A stretch of 64,000 bases of DNA from Bradyrhizobium diazoefficiens (GTDB taxonomy: Bacteria > Pseudomonadota > Alphaproteobacteria > Rhizobiales > Xanthobacteraceae): assembly GCF_018131185.1 (NCBI RefSeq), contig NZ_JAFCJE010000008.1, forward strand, positions 1-64,000. Direction: 5' to 3'. Every line of letters begins with the position of its first letter. Within the stretch, counting starts at the first letter, position 1. Shown here piece by piece: positions 45,605-54,685 of the stretch. The notes beneath the pieces are model-generated. The model saw nothing but the letters and a program-made list of their open reading frames with translations. It was not told the DNA's origin and ran no database searches. The position numbers and the translations under genes were made by a program.

Positions 45605-46112
45605 TCAGCTCCTCATGCCTTCCTTCCGCACCTGCAATTCAAGCCTGTCGATACCGGAATCGGCACGAGCCGCATCGCGGGCGCGGTAGTGCTTCACGAT
45701 AGTCTGCGCGCTTCGGTATGAATGCCCGGCGCCGTTGACGAACATCAGGGCCGGGCAAGGCTTAGACGCCATGCTGTCTCATGGCCATTGCTGTCGCGAG
45801 CGGTCTGCGCATCCAGCCATTCCGCTAATGCGCGCTTGCGCTGATCGACCGCTCGAGCGCGCTGCGCCTTATTCTCCTCATCGAGAGGAAAGGGGCGAAC
45901 AGCTTGTCGACGTTGGCGGTCGACACCCAATGGCGATAGGTAGTCTCGTCGTAAGGCTCACCATTGTCCTCGTTGACCACGAGTTCGGGTGGGACCTTAT
46001 CCAGTTGAAGCCGAAGCTTGAGTTCCTTTATTCGTGCATGCGAGGCGTTTAGCCGTGCGCTGAGAAACGACCTCAGTCGCGAAAACATCCTGCGGCAGGC
46101 GCTGTCGATCAA
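45605..46112 (-). pseudogene. Decayed gene, probably a phage-type integrase
   Basis: Minus-strand fragments in at least two frames. The upstream piece contains KVPPELVVNEDNGEPYDETT, resembling the region of tyrosine recombinases before the second Arg box. The downstream piece (about 45605-45760) reads FVNGAGHSYRSAQTIVKHYR and ends in a stop at 45605; the GHS and HY pattern recalls the C-terminal His/Tyr active-site region of such enzymes. The frames do not join and no N-terminal part is visible. A remnant integrase beside a tRNA attachment copy is plausible, but the match is from memory and weak, and it lies outside the two repeats. Confidence 0.35.
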
Positions 46113-46528
46113 AGACTTGGAATTGCCGATGCTACTGCCATGTGTGCTCGACTAACATTCAGGGCTTCAGGCTGTCCGGCTTCGTGCTCGGTGCCGAGTG
46201 GCGCCTGCGAACGCGCGCGACTTCGGCCGGGTCGGAAGCAGGCAGAGCTGACCGAGAAACGTTTTCCCGAAGCTCAATCGCTGTCTGACAGGTTACGACT
46301 CGCGCACTTGTGCCAATAAGATGGTCTCTTCAATCGTAACGCAATCCGTGCGGGTCGGAGGGGGACGCTCAGGATATTAGCCAATGTCAGTGTCGACCTG
46401 TATTTTGATCTGCTGGCAGCTCTTAGAAGTCGCCGTCAGATCGCGTACAACGTGGCGTTCGAGGACAACCAGAGCAGCAGGGAACCTCACCGCGCTCTTG
46501 CTTCCAGGACAACGCCGGATCGGCAGCT
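46113..46528. other. Non-coding gap
   Basis: 416 nt between the decayed gene and the 3' end of the histidine kinase gene. Only short frames without ribosome binding sites are present. I see no RNA gene or clear terminator. Confidence 0.5.
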
Positions 46529-47845
46529 TCAGTCGTGGCTACGGCCGGCATTGGAAAGCAGCAGGCGGACGCGAAGACCCCTCGGTTCGTTGTCGAGCAG
46601 CAGCAGCGTTCCTCCATGCGCGGTCACGATTGCCTGCGTGATCGCGAGGCCGAGGCCAAATCCCGCCGTTTCGTCCATGGTGCGGGCTTCTTCTCCTCGC
46701 ACGAAGGGTTCCAGCATCGCCGCCTTCTTCTCATTGGGTATTCCAGGGCCGTCGTCGACGACGTCGATGATAATCTGATCTCCGGCGATCAAGAGCTCGA
46801 CGCGGACTTCGGTTCCGAAGCGCGTGGCGTTTTCGACCAGGTTTGTGACCGCGCGAATGATCTCGTCCGGCCGGACGATGAATGCGGCTCTGTCCGGACC
46901 GAGATAATGCACCGCGTGGCCGCTATCGGAAAACTGGTCGCAAACCATCTGGAGCAGCGCGGCAACGTCGACCAGTGTCGGTCTGGCAGCGCTTTCACTG
47001 CGCAACAAGGAGAGCACCGACTCCAGCATCGACTGCATCTGATCGAGATCGCGTACGGTCTGCATGCGCTGGGCCGCGTCCTCGATATATTCCGAGCGCA
47101 GCCGCAATCGCGTGATCGGGGTGCGCAGGTCATGGCTGATGGCGGCGAGCATGCGGTTTCGCTCGTTCATCAGCGCCGTGATGCGCTCGCGCATCCGGTT
47201 CAACGCCCTGGCTGCGGACTTGATCTCCTCCGGCCCGTTTTCCGGCAACGGCGGCGAGGACCGGTTCAGGCTGAAATTCTCCGCGGCGCGCGCGAAGGCC
47301 AACAGAGGCGAGGACAGGGCGCGGCCGGCCCATATGCCGAGCAGCGTGACGCTCGCCACCAGGAACAGCAGCGTGGAGGTCCAGAGGCCGCTGACGAAGG
47401 CCGGCATCTTGGACGATCCGATCGTTGCCTCGAGCACGTCGTCGCCCGCCAGGTAGAACCACACCCGGTCCTGCTGCGCGCCGGTGCCGGGAATGAACTC
47501 GGCCCGACCGCCAAGCGCTGACGGGATGGACATGGGCGTCCGCGCCGGCAGCGGCGTCGCGGACGTGGAAACACTTTCCCGCAATTGCAGCTTGAGCGCT
47601 GGAAAGGTCCGGCTGATGCTATCGAGGACGACCGCGCGCTCGGCCTTGGGCGTATTGCCGATGATCTGGGCGATCAGCTCGAACTGCTCGACCGGCGCAT
47701 CGGTCAAGAGCTTCGGACGGCTGAGCAGGAAATACCCGGCAATCAAGACGTGGATCAGGACCAGCGAGACCAGTACCAGGGCCGCGATCTGGCCGCTGAT
47801 CCGCCTGAAGCTGAACAGCGCCAGGATGCCGGCGGTGCGGCTCAT
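46529..47845 (-). CDS. Sensor histidine kinase (EnvZ-like layout)
   Basis: A 438-residue membrane kinase. It has two membrane segments (about 18-41 and 152-174) around a ~110-residue periplasmic sensor, then a HAMP-like region (LLAFARAAENFS), the phosphoacceptor motif AAISHDLRTP with H238, and an ATPase domain with the N box NLVENATRFG, DDGPGIP and GFGLGLAI. Its ATG overlaps the stop of the response regulator gene by 4 nt (ATGA), so the pair is translationally coupled. It is last in the operon TolC-like, MacA, MacB, regulator, kinase, and probably senses a compound or envelope stress handled by that pump. The signal is unknown. Confidence 0.93.
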   Translation of the reverse strand: MSRTAGILALFSFRRISGQIAALVLVSLVLIHVLIAGYFLLSRPKLLTDAPVEQFELIAQIIGNTPKAERAVVLDSISRTFPALKLQLRESVSTSATPLPARTPMSIPSALGGRAEFIPGTGAQQDRVWFYLAGDDVLEATIGSSKMPAFVSGLWTSTLLFLVASVTLLGIWAGRALSSPLLAFARAAENFSLNRSSPPLPENGPEEIKSAARALNRMRERITALMNERNRMLAAISHDLRTPITRLRLRSEYIEDAAQRMQTVRDLDQMQSMLESVLSLLRSESAARPTLVDVAALLQMVCDQFSDSGHAVHYLGPDRAAFIVRPDEIIRAVTNLVENATRFGTEVRVELLIAGDQIIIDVVDDGPGIPNEKKAAMLEPFVRGEEARTMDETAGFGLGLAITQAIVTAHGGTLLLLDNEPRGLRVRLLLSNAGRSHD

Positions 47846-48630
47846 GCTTCCTCCACCACCGGGGTGAAGACGTAGCCGCCGGTGCGGACGGTCTTGATGA
47901 TGGATGTCTCTTCCGTGCGGTCGAGCTTGCGGCGCAGCCGGCTGACCAGCACGTCGATGCTGCGGCCAAAGCTGCCGCCGGGACGGCCGCGCGTTATGCT
48001 CAGGAGATTGTCACGGGTCAGGATGCGGCCGGCCCGTTCGCAGAAAGCCTGCAGCAGATCGAACTCGGCGCTGGTCAGCGGCACCTGAGCGCCCCCGGGG
48101 TCGCGTAGCTCCCGCAGGCGAAGATCGATCGTCCACCCCTGGAATTTGAGCCGCGTCGCCGTGGAACTGGTCGTACGCTCGCTCGATTGCCGGCGCAGAA
48201 CGGCGTTGATCCTGGCAACCAGCTCGCGCGGGTTGAACGGTTTCGGCAGATAATCGTCGGCACCCATCTCGAGGCCGAGGATCCGGTCGAGGTCCTCGCC
48301 CTTCGCCGTGAGGATGATGATCGGCGTCATGGATTCCATGCGCACGCGGCGACACAGGCTGAGGCCGTCTTCTCCCGGCAGCATCAGGTCGAGCACGATC
48401 AGATCGACCTTGTTCTGCGAGAGGTAGCGGTCCATCTCCTTGCCGTTGGTGACCGCGCCCGCCGAAAACGAATGCTCGCGCAGATAGCGCGAGATGAGGT
48501 CGCGGGTCTGCCGGTCGTCTTCGACGATCAGGATGTTCTGCGTGCCGTTGGTCATGACTGATATCGCATCGGGTGTCCCGATCGTTGGTCGATTTGCGGA
48601 CGATTGTCTCGTCCGAAGAACTACGGTCAT
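47842..48630 (-). CDS. OmpR-family response regulator
   Basis: A receiver domain (ILIVEDDRQTRDL, phosphorylated Asp in IVLDLMLPGEDG, LPKPF Lys) joins a winged-helix DNA-binding domain (VPLTSAEFDLLQAF, then RSIDVLVSRLRRKL). ATG 48630 has AGGA 7 nt upstream and lies 15 nt after the macB stop; it gives 262 residues. ATG 48555 would give 237 residues, the usual family length, but has no visible ribosome binding site, so the start is uncertain. It is coupled to the kinase gene by a 4-nt overlap. It likely controls its own macAB operon, though I see no clear binding repeats. Confidence 0.92.
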   Translation of the reverse strand: MTVVLRTRQSSANRPTIGTPDAISVMTNGTQNILIVEDDRQTRDLISRYLREHSFSAGAVTNGKEMDRYLSQNKVDLIVLDLMLPGEDGLSLCRRVRMESMTPIIILTAKGEDLDRILGLEMGADDYLPKPFNPRELVARINAVLRRQSSERTTSSTATRLKFQGWTIDLRLRELRDPGGAQVPLTSAEFDLLQAFCERAGRILTRDNLLSITRGRPGGSFGRSIDVLVSRLRRKLDRTEETSIIKTVRTGGYVFTPVVEEA

Positions 48631-48645
48631 GTTGCAATCCTAGAA

Positions 48646-50607
48646 TTAGTCACGGCTCAAAGCCACTACGGGGTCGAGGAAAGCGGCGCGGCGGGCGGGG
48701 AAGAAGCCGAAGGCAACCCCGATACCGGTCGAGGTCAGGAACGCCGCCGCGATCGAGAACATCGAATAGGTGACCTGAAACCCCGGGATCGCGAAATTGA
48801 TCGCCGTGCCAAGCAGGAGCGCGATCAGAATGCCGGCGATGCCGCCGATCGACGAGATCAGCGTCGCCTCCACCAGGAACTGCTGGAGAATGTCGCTGCG
48901 CCTTGCCCCCACCGCCATGCGCACGCCGATCTCGCCGATCCGCTCCGAGACCGACACCAGCATGATGTTCATCACGCCGATGCCGCCGACGACCAGCGAG
49001 ATCACCGCGATCGCGGCCACGAGGAAGGCCAGGGTCTGTGTCGTGCTGGTGATGGTGCGGCGGATGTCGTCGGTGTTGAGGATGACGAAGTCCCTGGTGT
49101 TGTGCCGCTGCGTCAGCAGCGTGGTGACCGCATCCTGTGCCAGCGCGGTCGAGATCTCGTCGCTGATCCGGAGCAGGATGCTGCGCAGCGCGCGGTCGCC
49201 GGTGAACTGGGCCTGTACGGTGGTGTAGGGAAGATAGACCGAGAGGTTCTGGTTCGAGCCGAACCCGCCCTGCTGCTGGGCGATGACGCCGACGATGCGA
49301 CAGGGCACCTTGCCGAGCCAGATGACGCGACCGATCCCTGCGGTCTGGTCGTCGGCGAAGAAGGTCTTGCGGGTGTTGTCGTCGATGACGACCTGCCGCT
49401 CGATGTTGCGAACCGCATCGGCGTCGAACAGGCGTCCTTTCGCGAGCTTGGCGCCCTTGACCAGGAAGTAGCTCTCGCCGACGCCGTTGACCAGCACGTT
49501 CGATTCGTTGCCGCGGTAGCGGATCGTCGTGCTGGTCGAGACCGTCGGCGTGACCCCGGCAATGAAACCCTGCTGACCGAGCGCGCGGGCATCGCCGAGG
49601 ACGAGCGTCTTGATCTTGCCGGCGCGCGCATCGCCGAAGTCCTTTCCCGGAAACACCTCGATCGTGTTGGTGCCGAGGCTCGCGATGTCGGACAGCACCT
49701 TGCGCTGGGAGGCGTTGCCGAGCGCGACCACGGACGACACCGCGGCGATGCCGATGATGATTCCGAGCATGGTCAGGAACGCGCGCAGCCGGTGTGCGGC
49801 CATCGCCACCAGCGCCATCCGCGAGGCTTCCCGCAGGCGCCGCAATGCACCCGGCCAGCCGTGACCGCTCTCCCACGAACTCCGGGAGGCCGGTGGCGAC
49901 GGTTCGGAAATATCTGCGGTTTCGGTTCGGCGGTCGGCTGCGATCCTGCCGTCCCGCAGTTCGATGATGCGCTCCGCCCTTGCTGCGACGTCGGCATCAT
50001 GGGTGACGATGATGATCGTCCGCCCCTCGCGGTGCAGCTCCTTCAGAATCTTGAGGACTTCCTCGCCGCTGCGGCGGTCGAGCGCGCCGGTCGGCTCGTC
50101 TGCCAGGATGACCTCCGCGCCGTTGATCAGCGCGCGTGCGATCGAGACGCGCTGCTGCTGGCCGCCCGACAGCTGGTTCGGGCGATGGCCGCGGCGGTCG
50201 TTCACCCCCAACCTCGCCAGCAGCTTTTCGGCGCGCGCGCGGCGCTCCCTGGCCTTCATCCCGGCATAGATGGCGGGGATCTCGACGTTCTCGGCGGCCG
50301 AGAGGTCGCCGAGCAGATGATAGCGCTGGAAGATGAAGCCGAAATGCTCGCGGCGCAGCGCTGCCAGCGCGTCCGCGTCGAGCTCCGAGACGGTCTTGCC
50401 GGCGACGCGATAGGTGCCGGAGGTCGGGCGGTCGAGGCAGCCGAGGATGTTGAGCAGCGTCGATTTGCCGGAGCCCGACGAGCCGATGATCGCCACCATC
50501 TCGCCGGGCTGGATGCCCAGCGAGAGATCGTCGAGCGCGACCACGCTGCTGTCGCCGGCCCTGAACTCCCGCCGGACGTTCTCGAGCGCAATGATGGGGT
50601 CGGCCAT
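48646..50607 (-). CDS. macB: MacB-type ABC transporter (ATPase-permease fusion)
   Basis: A 653-residue protein. The N-terminal ABC ATPase has Walker A GSSGSGKST (42-50), signature LSGGQ (146-150) and Walker B ILADEPTG (167-174). Then come a first membrane segment near 285, a large periplasmic domain, and three C-terminal membrane segments (including AFLVAAIAVISLVVGGIGVMN). This is the MacB plan, in which ATP use drives periplasmic substrates through MacA into a TolC-type channel. GGAGGTCC before ATG 50607 fixes the start; the open frame upstream of it belongs to the macA region. It follows macA by one nucleotide. The substrate could be a macrolide, lipopeptide or other small molecule. Confidence 0.93.
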   Translation of the reverse strand: MADPIIALENVRREFRAGDSSVVALDDLSLGIQPGEMVAIIGSSGSGKSTLLNILGCLDRPTSGTYRVAGKTVSELDADALAALRREHFGFIFQRYHLLGDLSAAENVEIPAIYAGMKARERRARAEKLLARLGVNDRRGHRPNQLSGGQQQRVSIARALINGAEVILADEPTGALDRRSGEEVLKILKELHREGRTIIIVTHDADVAARAERIIELRDGRIAADRRTETADISEPSPPASRSSWESGHGWPGALRRLREASRMALVAMAAHRLRAFLTMLGIIIGIAAVSSVVALGNASQRKVLSDIASLGTNTIEVFPGKDFGDARAGKIKTLVLGDARALGQQGFIAGVTPTVSTSTTIRYRGNESNVLVNGVGESYFLVKGAKLAKGRLFDADAVRNIERQVVIDDNTRKTFFADDQTAGIGRVIWLGKVPCRIVGVIAQQQGGFGSNQNLSVYLPYTTVQAQFTGDRALRSILLRISDEISTALAQDAVTTLLTQRHNTRDFVILNTDDIRRTITSTTQTLAFLVAAIAVISLVVGGIGVMNIMLVSVSERIGEIGVRMAVGARRSDILQQFLVEATLISSIGGIAGILIALLLGTAINFAIPGFQVTYSMFSIAAAFLTSTGIGVAFGFFPARRAAFLDPVVALSRD

Positions 50608-50608
50608 C

Positions 50609-51835
50609 TCAGGGACCTCCGGACGGGCCGCCGGGCATGCCGCGCGATGCGGTCTGCTCGCTGGCTTCTCCGGTGACGACCCGGTCGCCTTCATCGAGGC
50701 CGGACCTGATCTCGACCGTCGTGCGATCATTGAGTCCGGTCTTGACCTCGCGCTCGTGCACGTCACCCGACGCATCGAGAGTGCGGACGGTGCTGCGGCC
50801 GTCGGATTTCCGCATCAGCGCGAGCGCGGGGATGACCTTCACGCGCTTGGCCTCACCGGTGATGATGTGCACCTCGGCGGTCATGTAGGTCCGTAGCGAA
50901 AGATTCTTGTTGGGGACGTTGAAGACGCCGATGTAGTAGATGGCGGTGCTGGTGGAGCTCGACGAACTCGTGCTCGAGCTCGACGTGGTGGTCGAAGAGA
51001 AGCTCGCGTCGCTCTTGATCGATTCGGGGGCCGGCTCGATCTGCTCCAGCCTGGCCTCGTAGCGGTGATCCTGGTCGCCCAGGATGGTGAAGTAGAGGGG
51101 TTGTCCCGGCTTGACCTTGACGATGTCGGCCTCGGAGATCTCCGCCCGCACCGTCATGGTCTCGAGCTGGCCGAGCACGACGATGGTCGGCGCGGACTGC
51201 ACCGCGTTGACTGTCTGCCCCTCCTGCACCACGGTGGCGAGCACCGTGCCGTCGATCGGCGCGGTGATCCTGGTGTAGTCGAGGTTGACCCTGGCCGTCT
51301 CGACGCTGGCTTCGGCTCCCACGATCAGAGCTTCGAGGGCGGCAATCTGGGCACGGGTCTGCCTCACCGTCGAATCCGCGCTGTCGAAATCGCTGCGCGA
51401 GGTAGCACGCTGCGCCAGCGTCGCCTGCTGGCGCGCGAGGTTGGCTTCCGCCAGCACCAACGCGGCTTCCTTCTCGAGCTTCTGAGCCCGGTAGTTCTTG
51501 AGCGAAGCTTCCGAACTGCGCAGATCGTTCTGCTTGGTGACAGGGTCGATCTGGGCGATGACGTCGCCGGCCTTGACCGTGTCGCCGACGCGGACATTGA
51601 GGGCGGTGATCCGGCCCGACACCTGCGCGCCGACGGCGGTCAGGCGCGCCGGCTTGAGCGTGCCGCTCGCGAGCACCTCCTCGCGCAGATCGCTGACGGT
51701 GACCAGCGCAGTGATGTAGGACTGCGTCTTGCTCGACGTCGCCGGAAAGCGCATGGCGGCCACCACCCCGGTTGCCACGACGGCAACCACCGCGGCGGCA
51801 ATCTTCACGCGCCTGGCGGTGATGATATCGGTCAC
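50609..51835 (-). CDS. macA: MacA-type periplasmic adaptor protein
   Basis: A 408-residue membrane-fusion protein with an N-terminal membrane anchor (IAAAVVAVVATGVVAAM). The first lipoyl half is VGAQVSGRITALNVRVGD; a helical hairpin follows, then the second half RITAPIDGTVLATVVQEGQT, a beta-barrel and a membrane-proximal domain. A Ser/Thr-only stretch of about 20 residues (STTTSSSSTSSSSSTST) interrupts the beta-barrel region near residue 290; it is often seen as a variable loop in this family. The start is GTG, overlapping the stop of the TolC-like gene by 4 nt. It works with MacB and the TolC-like protein. Confidence 0.92.
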   Translation of the reverse strand: MTDIITARRVKIAAAVVAVVATGVVAAMRFPATSSKTQSYITALVTVSDLREEVLASGTLKPARLTAVGAQVSGRITALNVRVGDTVKAGDVIAQIDPVTKQNDLRSSEASLKNYRAQKLEKEAALVLAEANLARQQATLAQRATSRSDFDSADSTVRQTRAQIAALEALIVGAEASVETARVNLDYTRITAPIDGTVLATVVQEGQTVNAVQSAPTIVVLGQLETMTVRAEISEADIVKVKPGQPLYFTILGDQDHRYEARLEQIEPAPESIKSDASFSSTTTSSSSTSSSSSTSTAIYYIGVFNVPNKNLSLRTYMTAEVHIITGEAKRVKVIPALALMRKSDGRSTVRTLDASGDVHEREVKTGLNDRTTVEIRSGLDEGDRVVTGEASEQTASRGMPGGPSGGP

Positions 51836-53391
51836 TTTGCCGTCTCCCGGAAGTGTGGTCCTGTGTTGGTGTCCACGATGATCGGCGTCGATGTGTCGAC
51901 CGGATCGGACCAGCCGCCACCGAGGGCCTTCGCCAGGGAAATGTAGTCCTTGGCCGCGGATACCTTGCTCTGGATCAGCGAATCCTCGGCCGAATAGAGC
52001 GAACGTTCGGCGTCCAGCACGTCGATGAAGCTCGCGCTACCGGTCTCGAACAGCGATCGCGACAGCCGGGCGGCCTCGCGATAGTTCTTCGCCGCCTCGG
52101 CCAACTTGACCCCGCGAACACGCTCCTGCGAAATCGACACCAGCGCGTTCTCGACGTCTTCAAGCGCGGTGAGCAGCGTCGAATGGAACGTCGCGAACGC
52201 CTGGTCGCGTTGCGCCTCCGCGATCTTGACCGTCGCCAGGCGCTTGCCCGCGTCAAAGAGCGGCACTGTGACCGAGGGGCCCACCGACCAGCTCACGCTG
52301 GAATATTTTGCGAGATCGCCGGCACGCAGGGCAGAAGTGCCGACGGAGCCGGTGAGCGACACCGCTGGATAGCGGTCAGCTTCGGCCGCGCCGATCTTGG
52401 CGGTGGCCTGGGCGAGCTTGCGCTCGGCGCTGGCGACGTCGGGGCGACTCTTGAGGAGATCGGCGGGCAACCGCGTGGGCAACGGCATGCGCGGAGCAGG
52501 CACGGGCGCGGACCGTGCCATCAGCAAAGCGACGCCGTCGGGCGGCCTTCCGAGCAAGATGCCGAGCCGATGAATATCGGCCGCAAGCGCCGCCTGATAG
52601 GTCGGAACGTTCGCTTCCGTGCTCGCCGCTTGTGCCGTCGCCTTGGCGAGATCGACGGCGTTGCCGCTGCCGGCCTCGTATTTGCTGCGGGTGAGCTTTT
52701 CGGTGTCGCGCTGCGAGATCGATGTTCGCCGCGCCAGCGCGATCCGCGCCTGGTAGCCGCGCGCCTCCACGTAATAGGCGGCAACGTCGCCGATCAGCGT
52801 GACGAGGCTGTCGCGCAGATCCTCCTCCGCCGATTGCTGCCCACGCACCGCTGCTTCGATGCTCCGTTGTGTACCGCCGAACAGGTCGAGCTCCCAGCTC
52901 GAATCGAAGCTCGCTTGATGCAGCGTGTAGGGCGCTGTGTCGACGACGGCCGAGGCGGAGCCCGCGCTGCTCTTGTTGTCGGTCACCGAGGCCGAACCGC
53001 TGACGGAGGGAAACAGGCCTGCGCCGGTCTGCTGAACCGTTGCGCGCGCTTCGCGCACGACCGCCTTGGCTTTGGCAACATTGGGGTTGGCTTCGACCGC
53101 CTGTTCGATCAGCTGGTTGAGCAGGGGATCGCGCAGGCGCATCCACCAGCGATCCAGCGTGCCGGATTGACGCCGGGAAGTTGGTTGTGCGCTCCAGTGC
53201 GACGGCATGACCAGCCCGGGCGGCCCGGCATAATCCGGCCCGACGGCGCAGCCAGCCAGTGCGGCAGCCAACATCAGCGCGACGCAAGCCGATCCGGTGC
53301 GCGACAGGGCGGCGCGCAACGGGGACGGCGTCGAGTGATGGTTCTCCTCTGCGGATAGCGCGGGAACGGCGACGAACAAGTGTGACGGCAT
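51832..53391 (-). CDS. TolC/NodT-type outer-membrane efflux lipoprotein
   Basis: An outer-membrane channel subunit of about 519 residues. It carries a lipobox LAAALAGC followed by AVGPDYAGPP, as in NodT/OprM-like lipoproteins, and two repeats of the coiled-coil efflux domain (LLNQLIEQAVEANPNVAKAK and the matching second half near SRPDVASAERKLAQATAKIG). ATG 53391 gives an N-terminal region of about 45 residues before the lipidated Cys. The open frame runs on to 53604, but that extension is Arg/Pro-rich and unlike a signal. No clear ribosome binding site is seen, so the start is uncertain. It is first gene of the efflux operon. Confidence 0.88.
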   Translation of the reverse strand: MPSHLFVAVPALSAEENHHSTPSPLRAALSRTGSACVALMLAAALAGCAVGPDYAGPPGLVMPSHWSAQPTSRRQSGTLDRWWMRLRDPLLNQLIEQAVEANPNVAKAKAVVREARATVQQTGAGLFPSVSGSASVTDNKSSAGSASAVVDTAPYTLHQASFDSSWELDLFGGTQRSIEAAVRGQQSAEEDLRDSLVTLIGDVAAYYVEARGYQARIALARRTSISQRDTEKLTRSKYEAGSGNAVDLAKATAQAASTEANVPTYQAALAADIHRLGILLGRPPDGVALLMARSAPVPAPRMPLPTRLPADLLKSRPDVASAERKLAQATAKIGAAEADRYPAVSLTGSVGTSALRAGDLAKYSSVSWSVGPSVTVPLFDAGKRLATVKIAEAQRDQAFATFHSTLLTALEDVENALVSISQERVRGVKLAEAAKNYREAARLSRSLFETGSASFIDVLDAERSLYSAEDSLIQSKVSAAKDYISLAKALGGGWSDPVDTSTPIIVDTNTGPHFRETAK

Positions 53392-53689
53392 CAAATCGGC
53401 TGAGATCCATGAGCCTTGCCGCGGGACGTGCGGTGGCCCATTGGCCTTCGGAAGGGTAGGATGTACAGGCCCCCAGTAGCCGCGCGATCGTGGCCTTTCG
53501 GCAGCTGGAATGTTGCTGGATGTAAACAGATGTTGCGGGGCATCTCGCGCCGCCGCACGGTGCCTATTAGGCAAGACATCGATCCTGTTTCGCCGCTGCG
53601 TCAATCCCTCTCTGCAAGAACATTCCTATTTACCGAAATGCGGTGGACGCGGCAGCGTCGGCATGAGAGGTGCGGGCAGGGCGGGTAGT
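53392..53689. promoter_or_regulatory. Upstream region of the efflux operon
   Basis: About 300 nt between the predicted start of the TolC-like gene and the dispersed repeat. It should contain the operon promoter. I cannot point to promoter boxes or operator repeats. Confidence 0.4.
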
Positions 53690-54022
53690 CCCCGTGAGCC
53701 CGCGGCCGCGTGCGGACGAACGGCGCTGCCAGGGCCTCGTCTCGTTTGTAAGTTTCCGGCTCCGTCGACAGGGCCGGGAAAACTGCGGCGAAATGGCGGG
53801 CCGTGCGTATGGCAAAACCGTGTGGTCCTGGCCGTCGTTGTCACGGTCAAGCTGTCTGCGGAGGTGCGAGCGAGCCCAACCGGGCGGACTGCATCATTCA
53901 AATTCGCGGGGCGAGGGAGGCCAGAAGGAAAGTGCGGCTCCCGGGAGGGCGCGGCATAAGCCGTTCGACCATCGCGCAGGGAAGGCCGCGTGTTGGGCTT
54001 CACCTGTATGCTGCTGTGCGGT
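53690..54022 (+). repeat. Dispersed intergenic repeat, longer copy
   Basis: About 330 nt of non-coding DNA whose last 72 nt match the left edge of the window (about 90% identity, same strand). It lacks the final hairpin arm present there: the match ends at GCTGTGCGGT and the next bases belong to the small secreted-protein gene's stop codon region. Several overlapping frames are open in this GC-rich block, but none has coding character. Confidence 0.6.
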
Positions 54023-54390
54023 CACCACGAGATCGGAATTCTCTGCGTAAATCCACCCAGGTCCGAGTCCGGGTTCAGGGGTTGACGGTCGAGCGGCCGG
54101 TTGCCGTTCTCGCGTGCGAACGGTGTGCCGGATGGCAAGGCGTAGTCGGTGAATTTGCGCTCTCCCGGAAGCACTTCGGTCCCGCCATCGAGCCACGAGC
54201 GTTTGCTCACGTAGACGCGCGTATGCGGGCCGGACTGGTACGACCGGTTGGGGCCGTGCGGACCATACTCGTACACGACCTCGTGCGACGCTTGTCGTTG
54301 GTTGCGCTTGCGGGTGGTTGCGGCCTGGACGGAGAGGGTCGAGGAAAGGACGACGACCAGCATCGTCCTGGTTACGACAAGCGCGTTCAT
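54022..54390 (-). CDS. Small secreted protein of unknown function
   Basis: A protein of about 122 residues with a signal peptide (MNALVVTRTMLVVVLSSTLS, cleavage near VQA-AT). A polar mature part rich in Tyr, Pro and Arg follows (SYQSGPHTRVYVSKRSW, then DGGTEVLPGERKFTDYALP). I recall similar short exported proteins in Bradyrhizobium genomes, but no function is known to me. The open frame continues upstream to 54816 without coding character; ATG 54390 or 54405 gives a sensible signal peptide. Its stop codon touches the end of the dispersed repeat. It diverges from the bamA paralogue. Confidence 0.65.
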   Translation of the reverse strand: MNALVVTRTMLVVVLSSTLSVQAATTRKRNQRQASHEVVYEYGPHGPNRSYQSGPHTRVYVSKRSWLDGGTEVLPGERKFTDYALPSGTPFARENGNRPLDRQPLNPDSDLGGFTQRIPISW

Positions 54391-54685
54391 CGGCAAATGC
54401 CCCATGCGAATTCTCGATGCGTCGCCTCTCGCACCGACGTGAGAGGCTGTAAAGAACTCTGCCGTTGCGCGATGTTGCTGCACGTGCGGATGGTGGCGCT
54501 CCCTGCGCGGGCATCGGCATGCCGGTCGTTCGCCGATGAAGCCTCGTGCGCTCGTCATGATGGACGCACTCGAGCGACTGATCCGCAAATCAATCTCAAC
54601 GACTGGAAACAATCCAGAAATCTCAAAGCCACATCTCGGCCACAGCGGTCTCGTCTCAGAGCAGAAGGTGCTCTTGAGGTGTGGA

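Noticed and set aside
53690..54020. A coding gene in the open frames of this block
   Set aside because: The block matches the dispersed repeat at the window start, and competing frames on both strands are equally open.
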